A stretch of DNA of 64,000 bases from Hydrogenophaga sp. Root209 (GCF_001428625.1 NZ_LMIE01000001.1:79204-143203), one strand, 5' to 3'. Counted from the first letter of the stretch, positions 35,282 through 44,557 are shown. Notes: generated by a model from the sequence alone, not told the origin. Translations and numbers: made by a program.

Positions 35282-36039
35282 TGGGGCCGAGCTTGGTTGG
35301 CCGCATCCACCGCCGCCTGGGCCTGCGCCAGCCGCGTGCGCAGTTCCGGGTGCGTGGTGCCCATCAGCAGGTTCAGGGCCGACGGCGTGGTGCCGTGGAT
35401 CTTGGCCAGCACGCTCACCATGGCCTGCGGGTTGCGCCCCACGCGGCGCAGGAGTTCGATGGCGCGCACGTCGGCGGCGTGTTCCTGCGCGTGCAATTGC
35501 TGCTGAGCCTGGCGGGCCAGGCTTGAGCGGGGATTGAACATTTCGAGTGCCATGCGGTCGCGGGCGTCTTCGAATCGCATCGCGGATTGCCCCAGGCGTT
35601 GCAGGTTGGCGCAGGCCTCCACCAGCGAGTCCCGGCCCTCGATGTGCGCGAGTTCGTGGGCCATCACCGCGGCCAGTTCATCATCAGACAGGTCTTCTTT
35701 TGCGCTCCACATGGCGCTGGTGAGGATGACCATGCCGTGGTCGGCGGCGTAGGCGTTGAGCTCCGCATCTTCGTAGGCCAGCAAGTGCACGGCCGGGCCC
35801 TGGCGCAGCTTGGGTGATGCGGCCACCAGGCTGGCGAGCATGGTGTGCAGCCGCCGGGGCGCGGCCACCACCTCGTGGCGCTCCATCAGTTCGGTGATCT
35901 GGATTTCGTCAAGCACGCGCAGCTCGTGTGCGCGGGTTGGATCTTGCACACAAGTGCCCTGGGCCGCCGATGCGGCGCCGACCAGCAGACCCGCCAAGGC
36001 GAGACCAACGGGCTGGAAAAAACGAACCATACTGTTCAT
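35266..36039 (-). CDS. M48-family zinc metalloprotease, exported
   Basis: A 257-residue periplasmic protease. The signal peptide ends near ASAAQ (residue 27). The zinc site HELAH is at residues 128-132, with the third ligand probably in HAQEHAADVRA. This places it with BepA/LoiP-like M48 enzymes that handle outer-membrane proteins, though it lacks a TPR domain. GAGGAAACGGT precedes the ATG. Stands alone; no operon partner is evident. Confidence 0.87.
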   Translation of the reverse strand: MNSMVRFFQPVGLALAGLLVGAASAAQGTCVQDPTRAHELRVLDEIQITELMERHEVVAAPRRLHTMLASLVAASPKLRQGPAVHLLAYEDAELNAYAADHGMVILTSAMWSAKEDLSDDELAAVMAHELAHIEGRDSLVEACANLQRLGQSAMRFEDARDRMALEMFNPRSSLARQAQQQLHAQEHAADVRAIELLRRVGRNPQAMVSVLAKIHGTTPSALNLLMGTTHPELRTRLAQAQAAVDAANQARPHQPVK

Positions 36040-36289
36040 ACCGTTTCCTCAACCCGGTTGTACGCCTGTGAACGGGCGATGAACAGCGCAGGGGCACGGC
36101 GGGGGCATGCAGGCGACAGGCGGCATGGCGTGCCGGTGGCTTGGCCACCACCGGCAGGGTGCGAAACTTGCGCACTCGATCAACATGAAGCGACTGCGCA
36201 AGGTGTCCGCGACGTTTCTCGCACTCACGGCCGCGCGAATGCTTCATGACCTGCTGACCTGACCTCATGACCCACCTGGAGACTCCCGG
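36040..36289. other. Gene-free gap between the M48 protease and GGT-like genes
   Basis: This 250-base region holds the divergent promoters. The only structure seen is an inverted repeat, TGCCGGT (36131-36137) with ACCGGCA (36150-36156). A 25-codon frame at 36185-36262 has no ribosome-binding site and was not called. TGGAGACTCCCGG just before 36290 includes the ribosome-binding site of the GGT-like gene. Confidence 0.4.
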
Positions 36290-37876
36290 ATGATCCACAC
36301 CCTCACCGCTCTGGGCGGCATGTTTGTCGCGCCGCACCACCTGGCCGCGCAGGCCGGGCGCGACGTGCTGCGCGATGGCGGCAACGCGGTCGAGGCCATG
36401 GTGGCCGCGGCCGCGGCCATTGCGGTGGTGTACCCGCACATGAACGCCATCGGCGGCGACGGCTTCTGGCTCATCCACGAACCCGGCAAGGAACCCGTGG
36501 CCATCTCTGCCTGCGGCCCGGCCGCCGCTCTGGCCGACCTGGATTTTTACGCCGGCCACGACGCCATCCCCTCGCGCGGCCCCAAGGCCGCCCTCACCGT
36601 GGCCGGCACCATCGGCGGCTGGGCCAAGGCACTCGACGTGGCGACCGCCTGGGGCCCCGCCCTGCCCTTGTCGCGCCTGCTGGCCGACGGCATTCGCCAC
36701 GCGCACAACGGCATTGCCGTCACCGAAAGCCAGGCCGCGCTCACGCGCGAGAAGTTCGACGGTCTGAAAGATGCGCCCGGTTTTGCGCAGACCCACCTGG
36801 TCCATGGCCAGCCACCCGCCGTGGGCCACATCCTCAAGCAGGCCACGCTGGGCCGCACGCTGGAGCAACTGGCCGATCGCGGCCTGGACGACTTCTACCG
36901 TGGTGAACTCGCCGCACGCATCGGCGCCGAGCTCGAACGCGTGGGCAGCCCGTTGCGCGCCAGCGACCTCGCGGCCTACCAGGCGCAGATTGTCGAGCCG
37001 CTGTCGGTGCGGCTCAACGACAGCACGGTCTACAACCTGCCGCCGCCCACACAAGGCCTGTCGGCCTTGATGATCCTGGGCCTGTTCGAGCGCCTGGGCG
37101 TGACCGAGGGCGAAGGCTTCGCGCACGTGCACGGCCTGGTGGAAGCCACCAAACGCGCCTTCCGCGTGCGCGAGCGCGTGGTGACCGATCCGCAACGCCT
37201 GCCGGCCGATCCCAGGAGCTTTCTCAAGCCCGCGGCACTGGCCGAGCTGGCCGCCGAGATCGACCGCGGCAAGGCCCTGCCCTGGCCCGACGTGGCCGCG
37301 CCGGGCGACACGATCTGGATGGGCTGCATCGACGCGCAGGGCCGTGCGGTGAGCTTCATCCAGAGCGTGTACTGGGAGTTCGGCTCGGGCGTGGTGCTGC
37401 GGGACACCGGCATCGTCTGGCAGAACCGGGGCACGAGTTTTTCGCTCGACCCGAAGGCGCTCAACGTGCTCAAGCCCGGCATGCGCCCCTTCCACACCCT
37501 CAACCCGTCGCTGGCCATTTTTGACGACGGCCGCGTGATGCCCTACGGCACCATGGGCGGCGAGGGCCAGCCGCAAACGCAGGCGGCGGTGTTCACGCGC
37601 TATGCGCGCTTCGGCCAGGGCCTGCAGCAGGCCGTGACCGCGCCACGCTGGCTGCTCGGGCGCACCTGGGGCGATGAGACCACCTCGCTGAAGCTGGAGA
37701 GCCGCTTCGACCCGGCGCTGGTCGACGCGCTCAAGGCCGCGGGGCACACGGTGGAGGTGTTTGACGAACCCTTCAGCGACACCATGGGCCATGCGGGCGC
37801 GCTGGTGCGCCACCCCAATGGTGTGATCGAAGGCGCGGCCGATCCGCGCAGCGATGGGGTGGTGGCGGGGGTCTGA
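36290..37876 (+). CDS. Gamma-glutamyltransferase-like Ntn hydrolase without signal peptide
   Basis: A 528-residue member of the gamma-glutamyltransferase family. The catalytic threonine that would head the small subunit after self-cleavage is Thr341 (PGDTIWMGCIDAQGRAVSFI). Other family stretches are NAIGGDGFWLI and GTMGGEGQPQTQ near the C-terminus. Unlike typical periplasmic GGT it begins directly at MIHTLTALGGMFVAPHHLAA, with no signal peptide, so it is likely cytoplasmic and may be an amidase or cephalosporin-acylase-like enzyme. Followed by a strong terminator. Confidence 0.83.
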   Translation: MIHTLTALGGMFVAPHHLAAQAGRDVLRDGGNAVEAMVAAAAAIAVVYPHMNAIGGDGFWLIHEPGKEPVAISACGPAAALADLDFYAGHDAIPSRGPKAALTVAGTIGGWAKALDVATAWGPALPLSRLLADGIRHAHNGIAVTESQAALTREKFDGLKDAPGFAQTHLVHGQPPAVGHILKQATLGRTLEQLADRGLDDFYRGELAARIGAELERVGSPLRASDLAAYQAQIVEPLSVRLNDSTVYNLPPPTQGLSALMILGLFERLGVTEGEGFAHVHGLVEATKRAFRVRERVVTDPQRLPADPRSFLKPAALAELAAEIDRGKALPWPDVAAPGDTIWMGCIDAQGRAVSFIQSVYWEFGSGVVLRDTGIVWQNRGTSFSLDPKALNVLKPGMRPFHTLNPSLAIFDDGRVMPYGTMGGEGQPQTQAAVFTRYARFGQGLQQAVTAPRWLLGRTWGDETTSLKLESRFDPALVDALKAAGHTVEVFDEPFSDTMGHAGALVRHPNGVIEGAADPRSDGVVAGV

Positions 37877-37896
37877 GGCCGCGCTTTTCCCGAACG

Positions 37897-37941
37897 CCCA
37901 AAGAAAAACCCCGCTGGAGTGCAGCGGGGTTTTTCTTTGGG
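37897..37941. terminator. Strong bidirectional intrinsic terminator
   Basis: Two 20-base arms pair perfectly around a 5-base loop (GAGTG). The GC-rich core CCCCGCTG/CAGCGGGG is flanked by A-rich and T-rich arms (AAAGAAAAA / TTTTTCTTT), so it terminates in both directions: the GGT-like gene (+) and the convergent PEP-CTERM gene (-). Confidence 0.9.
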
Positions 37942-37955
37942 GGAACCCCGGTCGC

Positions 37956-38606
37956 TCAGGCAGCGCGGCGACGGCGCAGGCCGAGCGCGGCCAGGCCCAG
38001 ACCCATCAGGGCCAGCGTGCCGGGTTCGGGCACTTCGGCTGCAGCCGCCACCGAACTCAGGGAGACGTTGTCGAGGATGGCGCCGATGTTGTCGTTGCCG
38101 GCGTTCTGGATGAACATTTTGGCCAGCACGTCCGCGTCGGGCGTGAACGAGAACACGAACGTGTTGAATGCGTCGCCCGTTAGCCCCACCGTCTGGCCCG
38201 CGAAGCCTTCGAAGCCGAAGGTCACGCGATCGGTGTTGTTGTTGCGCTGGTTGCCCGAGAGATCCAGCGAGAACAGGTAGGTGGTTCCCGCCGTCAGCGC
38301 AAACGCATCCTTCGTGGTCATCACGCCGGCATGTCCGGTGCTGCCGTCCAGATCCACGCAACCACCGGCATTGCCGACGCAGTCGATGCCGTAACCGCCC
38401 GTGCGGATGTAGTCCACGGTGTGCGGGTTCTTTGCGCTGCCGCCCGTGACGTTCCAGTTGCCGAAGGCATTGAAATTCAGAAGGCTGGAACCCGCGTCGG
38501 TGTTGAAGTTGTCACTGAACATCACGGCGGCATGGGCAGCGGGGGCGGCGGCCATCAGGGCGGCCACGGTCAGGGGAGCGGCGAAACGGGTCAGAAAGCG
38601 GATCAT
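37956..38606 (-). CDS. PEP-CTERM sorting-signal protein
   Basis: A 216-residue exported protein. An N-terminal signal peptide (FAAPLTVAALMAAAPAAHAA) precedes a beta-rich middle part with VMFSDNFNTDAGSSLLNFNA and DNVSLSSV, resembling carbohydrate-binding/jelly-roll modules. The C-terminal tripartite signal VPEPGTLALMGLGLAALGLR, ending in arginines, is the PEP-CTERM motif recognised by exosortase. The protein is probably released to the cell surface or a polysaccharide matrix. No exosortase is encoded in this window. Confidence 0.9.
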   Translation of the reverse strand: MIRFLTRFAAPLTVAALMAAAPAAHAAVMFSDNFNTDAGSSLLNFNAFGNWNVTGGSAKNPHTVDYIRTGGYGIDCVGNAGGCVDLDGSTGHAGVMTTKDAFALTAGTTYLFSLDLSGNQRNNNTDRVTFGFEGFAGQTVGLTGDAFNTFVFSFTPDADVLAKMFIQNAGNDNIGAILDNVSLSSVAAAAEVPEPGTLALMGLGLAALGLRRRRAA

Positions 38607-38675
38607 GGAATGCCTGGGTTCGTTGATGAGTGTGATTTATGTCACGCCCCTGGAGGGCTTGCCAGAACTCACTTC

Positions 38676-38744
38676 TTTGCTCCAATAAACGGAGCAAAAG
38701 TCGAGCCAGGCCAGCAAGGTGTTGATCTCTAAGGGAGTACCCCC
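38676..38744. promoter_or_regulatory. Two inverted repeats upstream of the PEP-CTERM gene
   Basis: TTTGCTCC (38676-38683) and GGAGCAAA (38691-38698) form a perfect 8-bp inverted repeat around AATAAAC. Further upstream, GGGAGTACCCCC (38733-38744) is a near-perfect 12-bp palindrome. Both lie in the 242-base gap between the divergent PEP-CTERM and CWC genes. They may be regulator sites for either gene; nothing identifies the protein. Confidence 0.45.
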
Positions 38745-38848
38745 AGGAGTTGTAACGAAGTGTCAGTTTTCCCGACACCTTTCGCCACGCCCGCCGTCTC
38801 CTTCGGTTCACGGCGACCTCCATCGCCGACGCGTCATACACTGCGCCG

Positions 38849-39088
38849 ATGTCCCCCCCGGTCGATTCCGTCTTCCCTGACCCCAGCCGCTGCCCTCTGT
38901 GCGGCGGCGACAACCGCTGCGCGATGGAGATCGAGCGCGACACCGGCGAGGCACAGCCGCCATGCTGGTGCGTGGACGCCAACTTCAGCCCCGAGTTGTT
39001 TGCGCGCATTCCCACCGAAGCACGTGGGCAGGCCTGCATCTGCGCGGCCTGTGTGACCGAGGCGCTGCGCGTGCGCGAAACAGATTAG
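38849..39088 (+). CDS. Cysteine-rich CWC-family small protein
   Basis: A 79-residue protein with paired cysteines in CPLCGGDNRCAM, PPCWCVD and CICAACVTEA, the pattern of the Cys_rich_CWC family. It probably binds zinc. Function unknown. Its stop overlaps the convergent transporter gene by 4 bases. Confidence 0.85.
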   Translation: MSPPVDSVFPDPSRCPLCGGDNRCAMEIERDTGEAQPPCWCVDANFSPELFARIPTEARGQACICAACVTEALRVRETD

Positions 39089-40191
39089 GAATCCCTCGGC
39101 GGATCCGCTTCGGGCGGCAACACCCCTGGCAATGCGGACGCCTGGTTCAGGCTGTGCAACCACTCGCGCCAGATCGCCACCAGCAATGCCATCAGCACCG
39201 GCCCGACAAACAGGCCGACGATGCCCATGGTCGTCACGCCGCCCACCAGGCCAAAGAACGTGGGCAGAAACGGCAGCTTCACCGGCCCACCGACCAGCCG
39301 TGGGCGCAGGGTCTTGTCGACGATGAAGAGTTCGATCGCCCCCCAGGTGAACAGCCCCGCGCCGGCCCACAGGTGCCCCGAGCCCACCAGGTAGAGCGAG
39401 ACCAGGCTGAACGAGAGCGGCGCGCCGCCAGGAATGAGCGCCATGAAGCCGGTGACCACCCCCAGCAGCACCGGCGAGGGCACACCCGCGATCCAGTACG
39501 CCACGCCCAGCACCACGCCCTCGCCCACGGCGATGAGGCCCAGGCCGGTCACGGTGGCGCTGACGGTGGCCGGCACCACGCGCGAGAAGCGCTGCCATTG
39601 CAACGGCAGGATGCGCTCACCGATGCCGTCGAGCTGGTCGGCGATGTGGGCGCCGTCCTTGTAGACGAAGAACAGCGTGATCAGCATGAACAGCACCGTC
39701 AGCGCGAGGTTGACGATGTCGCCCGTGGCGCTGAGCACCGTGCGGTAGATGTTGCCGATGTGCTGGCCACTGAGGATCTGGATCCAGTCGCCCAGCGCTT
39801 GCGGTTCGCCCAGGTGTTCGCGCCAGTAGATGGCCAGCGTCTTGCCCACCCAGGGCAGCGCTTCGATCCAGGGTGGCGGCGGCGCTCCATTGCGGTTGAC
39901 GTCGAGCAGCCAGGTCACGAAGCCGCTGGCTTCCTTGAGCGCGTAGTGCAGCGCCAGGGTGAGCGGCACGATGAGCACCACGATCACGATCACCAGCGCC
40001 AGACTGGCCGCCAGCGTGGTGTTGCCGCCGCAAGCCCGCACACCTCGGCGGTAAAGCGGCCAGCTGGCGAACCCAATGATGAGCGCAGCCAGCACCGGCA
40101 CCAGAAAGCCCCGGAAGAAGTAGACGCCAGCGGCCACGATCAGCAGCAGCAGGCCGCGAACGATCAGGGAGGCGTGCGGAACAGGGGGCAT
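39085..40191 (-). CDS. AI-2E family (PerM/UPF0118) membrane transporter
   Basis: A 368-residue polytopic inner-membrane protein with about eight helices. Family features are the N-terminal FLVPVLAALIIGFASWPLY, the central VLFMLITLFFVYKDG, LIPGGAPLSFSLVSLYLV and FLPTFFGLVGGVTTMGIVGL. Family members export small molecules or ions; the cargo is not predictable. The start MPPVPHAS at 40191 is chosen because the extension upstream is shadow sequence; no clear ribosome-binding site is present. Confidence 0.87.
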   Translation of the reverse strand: MPPVPHASLIVRGLLLLIVAAGVYFFRGFLVPVLAALIIGFASWPLYRRGVRACGGNTTLAASLALVIVIVVLIVPLTLALHYALKEASGFVTWLLDVNRNGAPPPPWIEALPWVGKTLAIYWREHLGEPQALGDWIQILSGQHIGNIYRTVLSATGDIVNLALTVLFMLITLFFVYKDGAHIADQLDGIGERILPLQWQRFSRVVPATVSATVTGLGLIAVGEGVVLGVAYWIAGVPSPVLLGVVTGFMALIPGGAPLSFSLVSLYLVGSGHLWAGAGLFTWGAIELFIVDKTLRPRLVGGPVKLPFLPTFFGLVGGVTTMGIVGLFVGPVLMALLVAIWREWLHSLNQASALPGVLPPEADPPRDS

Positions 40192-40337
40192 GGGCAAGGG
40201 GCAGACACCGGCAGGAAGGCCTCGGGCAATATACCTGACCCCCTCGCGCGAACGCGGGCCCCCGAGGCCACCGCAGCCCCGCCGAATCCGGCGACACAAA
40301 ACGGCTAAGCTTGATCGCCGCCCCCGCACCTCCGCTC

Positions 40338-41843
40338 ATGAACCCACCCTCCAGCGACAACACCCTGCCCGCGATGCGCGCGCGCTACGGCGAGCGCTAC
40401 CGCTGGCTGTTGCTGCTCTCGGTGATGGTGGGCACCATGGCCTCGATCATGTCGTCGACCATCATCAACGTGGCCATCCCCGACATGAGCCAGCACTTCA
40501 CGCTCGGCCAGGAGCGCGCCCAGTGGGCATCCTCGGGCTTCATGGCGGCCATGACGGTCTCCATGCTCACCACGCCCTGGCTGCTCGCGCGCTACGGCTA
40601 CCGCAGCACCTACGCCGGTTGCATGTGGCTGCTGCTGGCCGGTGGCGTGGCTGGCGGGTTCGCCAACTCGTTTCCACTCGTGCTGGCCGCACGCGTGGCC
40701 GAGGGCCTGGCCGCCGGCGTGGTGCAACCGATCCCGGCCATCATCATCCTGCGCGCCTTCGAGCCGCACGAGCAGGGCCGCGCCAGCGGCATCTTCGGCA
40801 TGGGCGTGGTGCTGGCCCCCGCGATCGGCCCCAGCATCGGTGGCGTGCTGGTGGACGGTTTTGGCTGGCGTTCGATCTTTTTCATGGTGGTGCCGTTCTG
40901 CATCGCCTCGCTGTGGCTGGCGCGGCGCTTCGTGCCCACCACCTCGCCGGGCGGACTCGCGGCCAACCCGCAAGGCGCAGGCCTGGACTGGCGCGGCCTG
41001 CTGCTGGCCGCCGTCGGCACGCTGTGCCTGCTCAATGGCCTGGTGGAGTTGCAGGGCGGCACGGTGCTGAGCGCAGCGGTTTTGCTGGGCGGCGCAGCGT
41101 TGCTGCTGGTGGCCTTCGTCGTGCTGCAGCGGCGCACGCTGAAACGCCGCCAGCGCCACCCCGATCAGGGCGTGGACCCGCTCATGAACCTTTCGCTCTT
41201 CAAGGACCGGCGCTTCGCCATGGGCAGCATCGTGGCCTTCATCTACGGCATCGCGTTGTTCGGCTCCACCTACCTGCTGCCGGTCTACATGCAGATGGGC
41301 CTGGGCCTGTCGGCCTCGTACGTGGGCACCATCCTGCTGCCGGCGGGCCTGGTGCTGGCGGTGACCATCGCCATGGTGGGCCGGCTGGCCGACCGGCAGC
41401 CCACGCACCGGCTGGTGAGCATCGGCCTGGTGCTGCTGGCCGCGTCGTTCGCGCTCATGGTCACCATCGACCTCGGCCGCCCGGCGCAGATCATCCCGCT
41501 GCTCATCACCTGGGCGATCCTGGGGCGCATCGGCCTGGGCTTCATCCTGCCCTCGCTCAACATCGGCGCCATGCGCTCGCTGGACCGCGGCCACATCCCG
41601 CAGGGCTCCAGCGTCATCAATTTCCTGCGCATGCTCGGCGGCGCGGCCGGCGTGAGCCTGTGCGGCATCGTGCTCGAATGGCGCGTGGCCGCGCATGGCG
41701 CGATGCTCGACACCGGCACCACCAGCCCGGCGCGCATGGCCGCGTTTGGCGAAACTTTCCTGATGCTCGCCGCAATTTGCGCGCTGGCGGTGATCGCAGC
41801 GCTGAAACTTCGCACGCCGCCAGACACGAAGAGTTCAAAATAG
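40338..41843 (+). CDS. DHA2-family MFS drug/efflux transporter (EmrB/QacA-like)
   Basis: A 501-residue transporter with about 14 membrane helices. Family motifs are IINVAIPDMSQHF in TM1, the motif A-like MLTTPWLLARYGYRSTYAG and the motif C-like GIFGMGVVLAPAIGPSIGGV. It likely exports hydrophobic or toxic compounds using the proton gradient. No membrane-fusion partner (EmrA) is adjacent. The start at 40338 is preferred over a TTG nine codons upstream. The next gene follows within 6 bases. Confidence 0.9.
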   Translation: MNPPSSDNTLPAMRARYGERYRWLLLLSVMVGTMASIMSSTIINVAIPDMSQHFTLGQERAQWASSGFMAAMTVSMLTTPWLLARYGYRSTYAGCMWLLLAGGVAGGFANSFPLVLAARVAEGLAAGVVQPIPAIIILRAFEPHEQGRASGIFGMGVVLAPAIGPSIGGVLVDGFGWRSIFFMVVPFCIASLWLARRFVPTTSPGGLAANPQGAGLDWRGLLLAAVGTLCLLNGLVELQGGTVLSAAVLLGGAALLLVAFVVLQRRTLKRRQRHPDQGVDPLMNLSLFKDRRFAMGSIVAFIYGIALFGSTYLLPVYMQMGLGLSASYVGTILLPAGLVLAVTIAMVGRLADRQPTHRLVSIGLVLLAASFALMVTIDLGRPAQIIPLLITWAILGRIGLGFILPSLNIGAMRSLDRGHIPQGSSVINFLRMLGGAAGVSLCGIVLEWRVAAHGAMLDTGTTSPARMAAFGETFLMLAAICALAVIAALKLRTPPDTKSSK

Positions 41844-41848
41844 CCATC

Positions 41849-42613
41849 ATGTGTCAGCTTCTGGGCCTCAACTGCGCCACCCCCACCGACGCGTCGTTCA
41901 GCTTCACCGGCTTCTGCCAGCGCGGCGGCAAGACCGACCACCACGCCGATGGCTGGGGCATTGCGTTCTTCGAAGGCAAGGGCCTGCGCCTGTTCGTTGA
42001 CCACGCCAGTGCCTCCCAGTCGCCCATGGCCACCTTCCTGCAGGGCTACCCGCTCAAGAGCCGCAACATCATTGCCCACGTGCGCAAGGCCACCATCGGC
42101 GAGGTGTCGCTGGAAAACGCCCACCCCTTCGTGCGCGAGCTCTGGGGCCGCCAATGGGTGTTCGCGCACAACGGCGACCTCAAGGACTATTTCCCCCACC
42201 TGCACAGCCACTTCCGCCCGGTCGGCACCACCGACAGCGAGCGCGCCTTCTGCTGGCTGATGCAGGAGCTGGCCAAGTCGCATGCCGGACTGCCCAGTGT
42301 GGAAGAACTCACCCTCACGCTGCGCGAGCTCCTGCCGCAAGTACGCCGCTTCGGCTCCTTCAATTTCCTGCTCTCCAACGGCGAGGCGCTGTGGGCACAC
42401 TGCAGCACCAGGCTGCACTGGCTGGTGCGTCAGCATCCGTTTGCGCAGGCCACGCTGATGGACCAGGACTGGACCGTGAACTTCGCCGACCTCAACCACC
42501 CCGGCGACCGCGCTGCCGTGGTGGTGACCACGCCGCTGACCAGCAACGAGCAGTGGGCCGCCTTCGAGCCCGACGAGCTCAAGGTGTTTGTGGACGGTTT
42601 GCCGTTGCCGTGA
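41849..42613 (+). CDS. Class II glutamine amidotransferase (YafJ-like)
   Basis: A 254-residue Ntn hydrolase. After removal of Met1, Cys2 (MCQLLGLNC) is the nucleophile. Conserved stretches HHADGWGIAFFEG, IAHVRKAT and FAHNGDL match YafJ-type class II amidotransferases, which release ammonia from glutamine or a related amide. No synthetase domain is attached, so the acceptor is unknown. Starts 6 bases after the MFS gene, so possibly co-transcribed. Confidence 0.9.
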   Translation: MCQLLGLNCATPTDASFSFTGFCQRGGKTDHHADGWGIAFFEGKGLRLFVDHASASQSPMATFLQGYPLKSRNIIAHVRKATIGEVSLENAHPFVRELWGRQWVFAHNGDLKDYFPHLHSHFRPVGTTDSERAFCWLMQELAKSHAGLPSVEELTLTLRELLPQVRRFGSFNFLLSNGEALWAHCSTRLHWLVRQHPFAQATLMDQDWTVNFADLNHPGDRAAVVVTTPLTSNEQWAAFEPDELKVFVDGLPLP

Positions 42614-42717
42614 TTTCCCGGGTGGCGCGAGGGTACCCCCCCGGCTACTATGATCGTTGCTCCCCTGCGTCGCGTGCGCCGGTCGGCTCATATCAACAAC
42701 CCCCTGGAGACAAAGAC

Positions 42718-43743
42718 ATGCAAAGACGACACCTCGTGGTCGGCGGCCTCGCCGTCGCGGCCCTGCCCCCATTCGCGTTCGCGCAAGGCATCGAGAAGCC
42801 CAAGGTCACCATCGCCGTGGGCGGCAAGAACCTGCTGTACTACCTGCCGCTGACCATCGCCGAGCAACTGGGCTACTTCAAGGCCGAGGGTCTGGACGTG
42901 ACGATTGCCGACTTCGCCGGCGGCTCGCGCGCGCTGGCCGCGGTGGTGGGCGGCAGCGCCGACGTGGTCTCGGGCGCGTTCGAGCACACGGTCAACATGC
43001 AGTTCAAGGGCCAGCCCATGCGCGCCTTCGTGCTGCAGGGCCTGGCGCCGCAGATCGTGCTGGGCGTCAACCCCAAGACCATGGCCGGCTACAAAACGAT
43101 CGCCGACCTCAAAGGCAAGAAGATCGGCGTGACCGCGCCGGGCAGCTCGACCAATGTGATGGTCAACTTCGTGCTGGCCAAAGCCGGCCTGAAGCCGAGC
43201 GACGTGAGCATCGTCGGCGTGGGCGCGGGCAGTGGCGCTGTGGCCGCCATGCGCTCGGGCCAGATCGACGCCATGAGCAACCTCGACCCCGTGGTCACGC
43301 TGCTGCAGCGATCGGGCGACATGAAGATCATTTCCGACACGCGCATCGTCGCCGAGTCCGAAAAGGTGTTCGGCGGCCCCATGCCCGCGGGCTGCCTGTA
43401 CGCGCCCCAGCCCTTCCTGGACAAGAACCCCAACACCGCGCAAGCCTTGACCAACGCGATGGTGCGGGCGAACAAGTGGATCCAGGCCGCGGGTGCGGGC
43501 GACATCATCAAGGTCGTGCCCGAGGGCTTCCTGCTCGGCGATCGCGCGGTCTACATCGACGCCTTCATGGCCGCCAAGGGCGCGCTGTCGCCCGATGGCA
43601 GCTTCCCGGCCAAGGGCGCCGACACGGCCTTCCGCGCGCTGGCCAGCGTGGACGAGAAGCTGGCGGCCGCCAAGCTCGATCTGAGCGCGGTCTACACCAA
43701 CGCCTTCGTCCAGAAAGCGAACGCCAAGTACCCGAAAGGCTGA
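42718..43743 (+). CDS. NitT/TauT-type ABC transporter substrate-binding protein
   Basis: A 341-residue periplasmic protein with an N-terminal twin-arginine-like signal (MQRRHLVVGGLAVAALPP, cleaved near FAQG). The SsuA/THI5-like domain shows YLPLTIAEQLGYFKAEGLDV, DLKGKKIGVTAPGSSTNVMV and VGAGSGAVAAMRSGQIDAMS. Such proteins bind sulfonates, nitrate, pyrimidine precursors or aromatic acids. It heads a three-gene operon with an ATPase and a permease. Confidence 0.9.
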   Translation: MQRRHLVVGGLAVAALPPFAFAQGIEKPKVTIAVGGKNLLYYLPLTIAEQLGYFKAEGLDVTIADFAGGSRALAAVVGGSADVVSGAFEHTVNMQFKGQPMRAFVLQGLAPQIVLGVNPKTMAGYKTIADLKGKKIGVTAPGSSTNVMVNFVLAKAGLKPSDVSIVGVGAGSGAVAAMRSGQIDAMSNLDPVVTLLQRSGDMKIISDTRIVAESEKVFGGPMPAGCLYAPQPFLDKNPNTAQALTNAMVRANKWIQAAGAGDIIKVVPEGFLLGDRAVYIDAFMAAKGALSPDGSFPAKGADTAFRALASVDEKLAAAKLDLSAVYTNAFVQKANAKYPKG

Positions 43744-43744
43744 A

Positions 43745-44557
43745 GTGACGAGTCCAGCGATCGATCTGCAGGGCGTGTCCTGCACTTTCATCAGCAAGGA
43801 CGACCCCGGCCAGCGCTACACCGCCGTGCGCGATGTGACGTTGACCGTGGGCGCTGGTGAATTCGTGAGCGTGGTGGGCCCCACAGGCTGTGGCAAGAGC
43901 ACGCTGCTCAACGTCGCGGCCGGCCTGCTCTCGCCGAGCACTGGCACGGTCAACGTGTTCGGGGCGCCGCTGGCCGGCATCAACACCCGCGCGGGCTACA
44001 TGTTCCAGACCGAGAGCCTGATGCCCTGGCGCACCGCGCTGGGCAACGTGATGGCCGGTCTGTCGTTCCGTGGTGTGTCTGATGCCGACGCGCGCACGCA
44101 GGCCGAGGACTGGCTGCGCCGCGTTGGCCTGGGCGGCTTCGGCGACCGCTACCCGCACCAGATGAGCGGCGGCATGCGCAAGCGCGCGAGCCTCGCGCAG
44201 ACGCTGGTGCTCGACCCCGACATCATCCTGATGGACGAACCGTTTTCCGCGCTCGACATCCAGACGCGCCAGTTGATGGAAAACGAGGTGCTGGATTTGT
44301 GGGCGGCCAAAAAGAAAGCGGTGCTGTTCATCACGCACGACCTCGATGAGGCGATTGCGATGAGCGACCGTGTGGTGGTGCTCAGCGCCGGCCCGGCCAG
44401 CCACCCCATCGGTGAATTCAGCATCGACATCCCGCGCCCGCGCGACGTGGCCGAGATCAAGACCACCGCCCGCTTCATCGAACTGCACGCCGCCATCTGG
44501 GCGGTGATGCGCGAAGAGGTGCTCAAGGGCTACCAGCAACAATTGAAGGTGGCCTGA
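43745..44557 (+). CDS. NitT/TauT-type ABC transporter ATP-binding protein
   Basis: A 270-residue ATPase starting with GTG one base after the binding-protein stop. Walker A is VGPTGCGKSTLL, the signature is QMSGGMRKRASLAQTL, Walker B is IILMDEPFSALD, and the H-loop is FITHDLDEAIAM. It supplies energy for the permease encoded 3 bases downstream. Confidence 0.93.
   Translation: MTSPAIDLQGVSCTFISKDDPGQRYTAVRDVTLTVGAGEFVSVVGPTGCGKSTLLNVAAGLLSPSTGTVNVFGAPLAGINTRAGYMFQTESLMPWRTALGNVMAGLSFRGVSDADARTQAEDWLRRVGLGGFGDRYPHQMSGGMRKRASLAQTLVLDPDIILMDEPFSALDIQTRQLMENEVLDLWAAKKKAVLFITHDLDEAIAMSDRVVVLSAGPASHPIGEFSIDIPRPRDVAEIKTTARFIELHAAIWAVMREEVLKGYQQQLKVA

Noticed and set aside
36185-36262. 25-codon frame starting MKRLRKVSA
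   Set aside because: No ribosome-binding site, no neighbour coupling, and it lies in a divergent promoter gap.
35909-37813. 634-codon minus-strand frame opposite the GGT-like gene
   Set aside because: Shadow of the real plus-strand gene; no family features, and it also runs across the M48 protease promoter region.
42631-42638. GGGTACCC palindrome upstream of the NitT/TauT-type operon
   Set aside because: Only 8 bases, GC-rich and easily met by chance; no second copy nearby.
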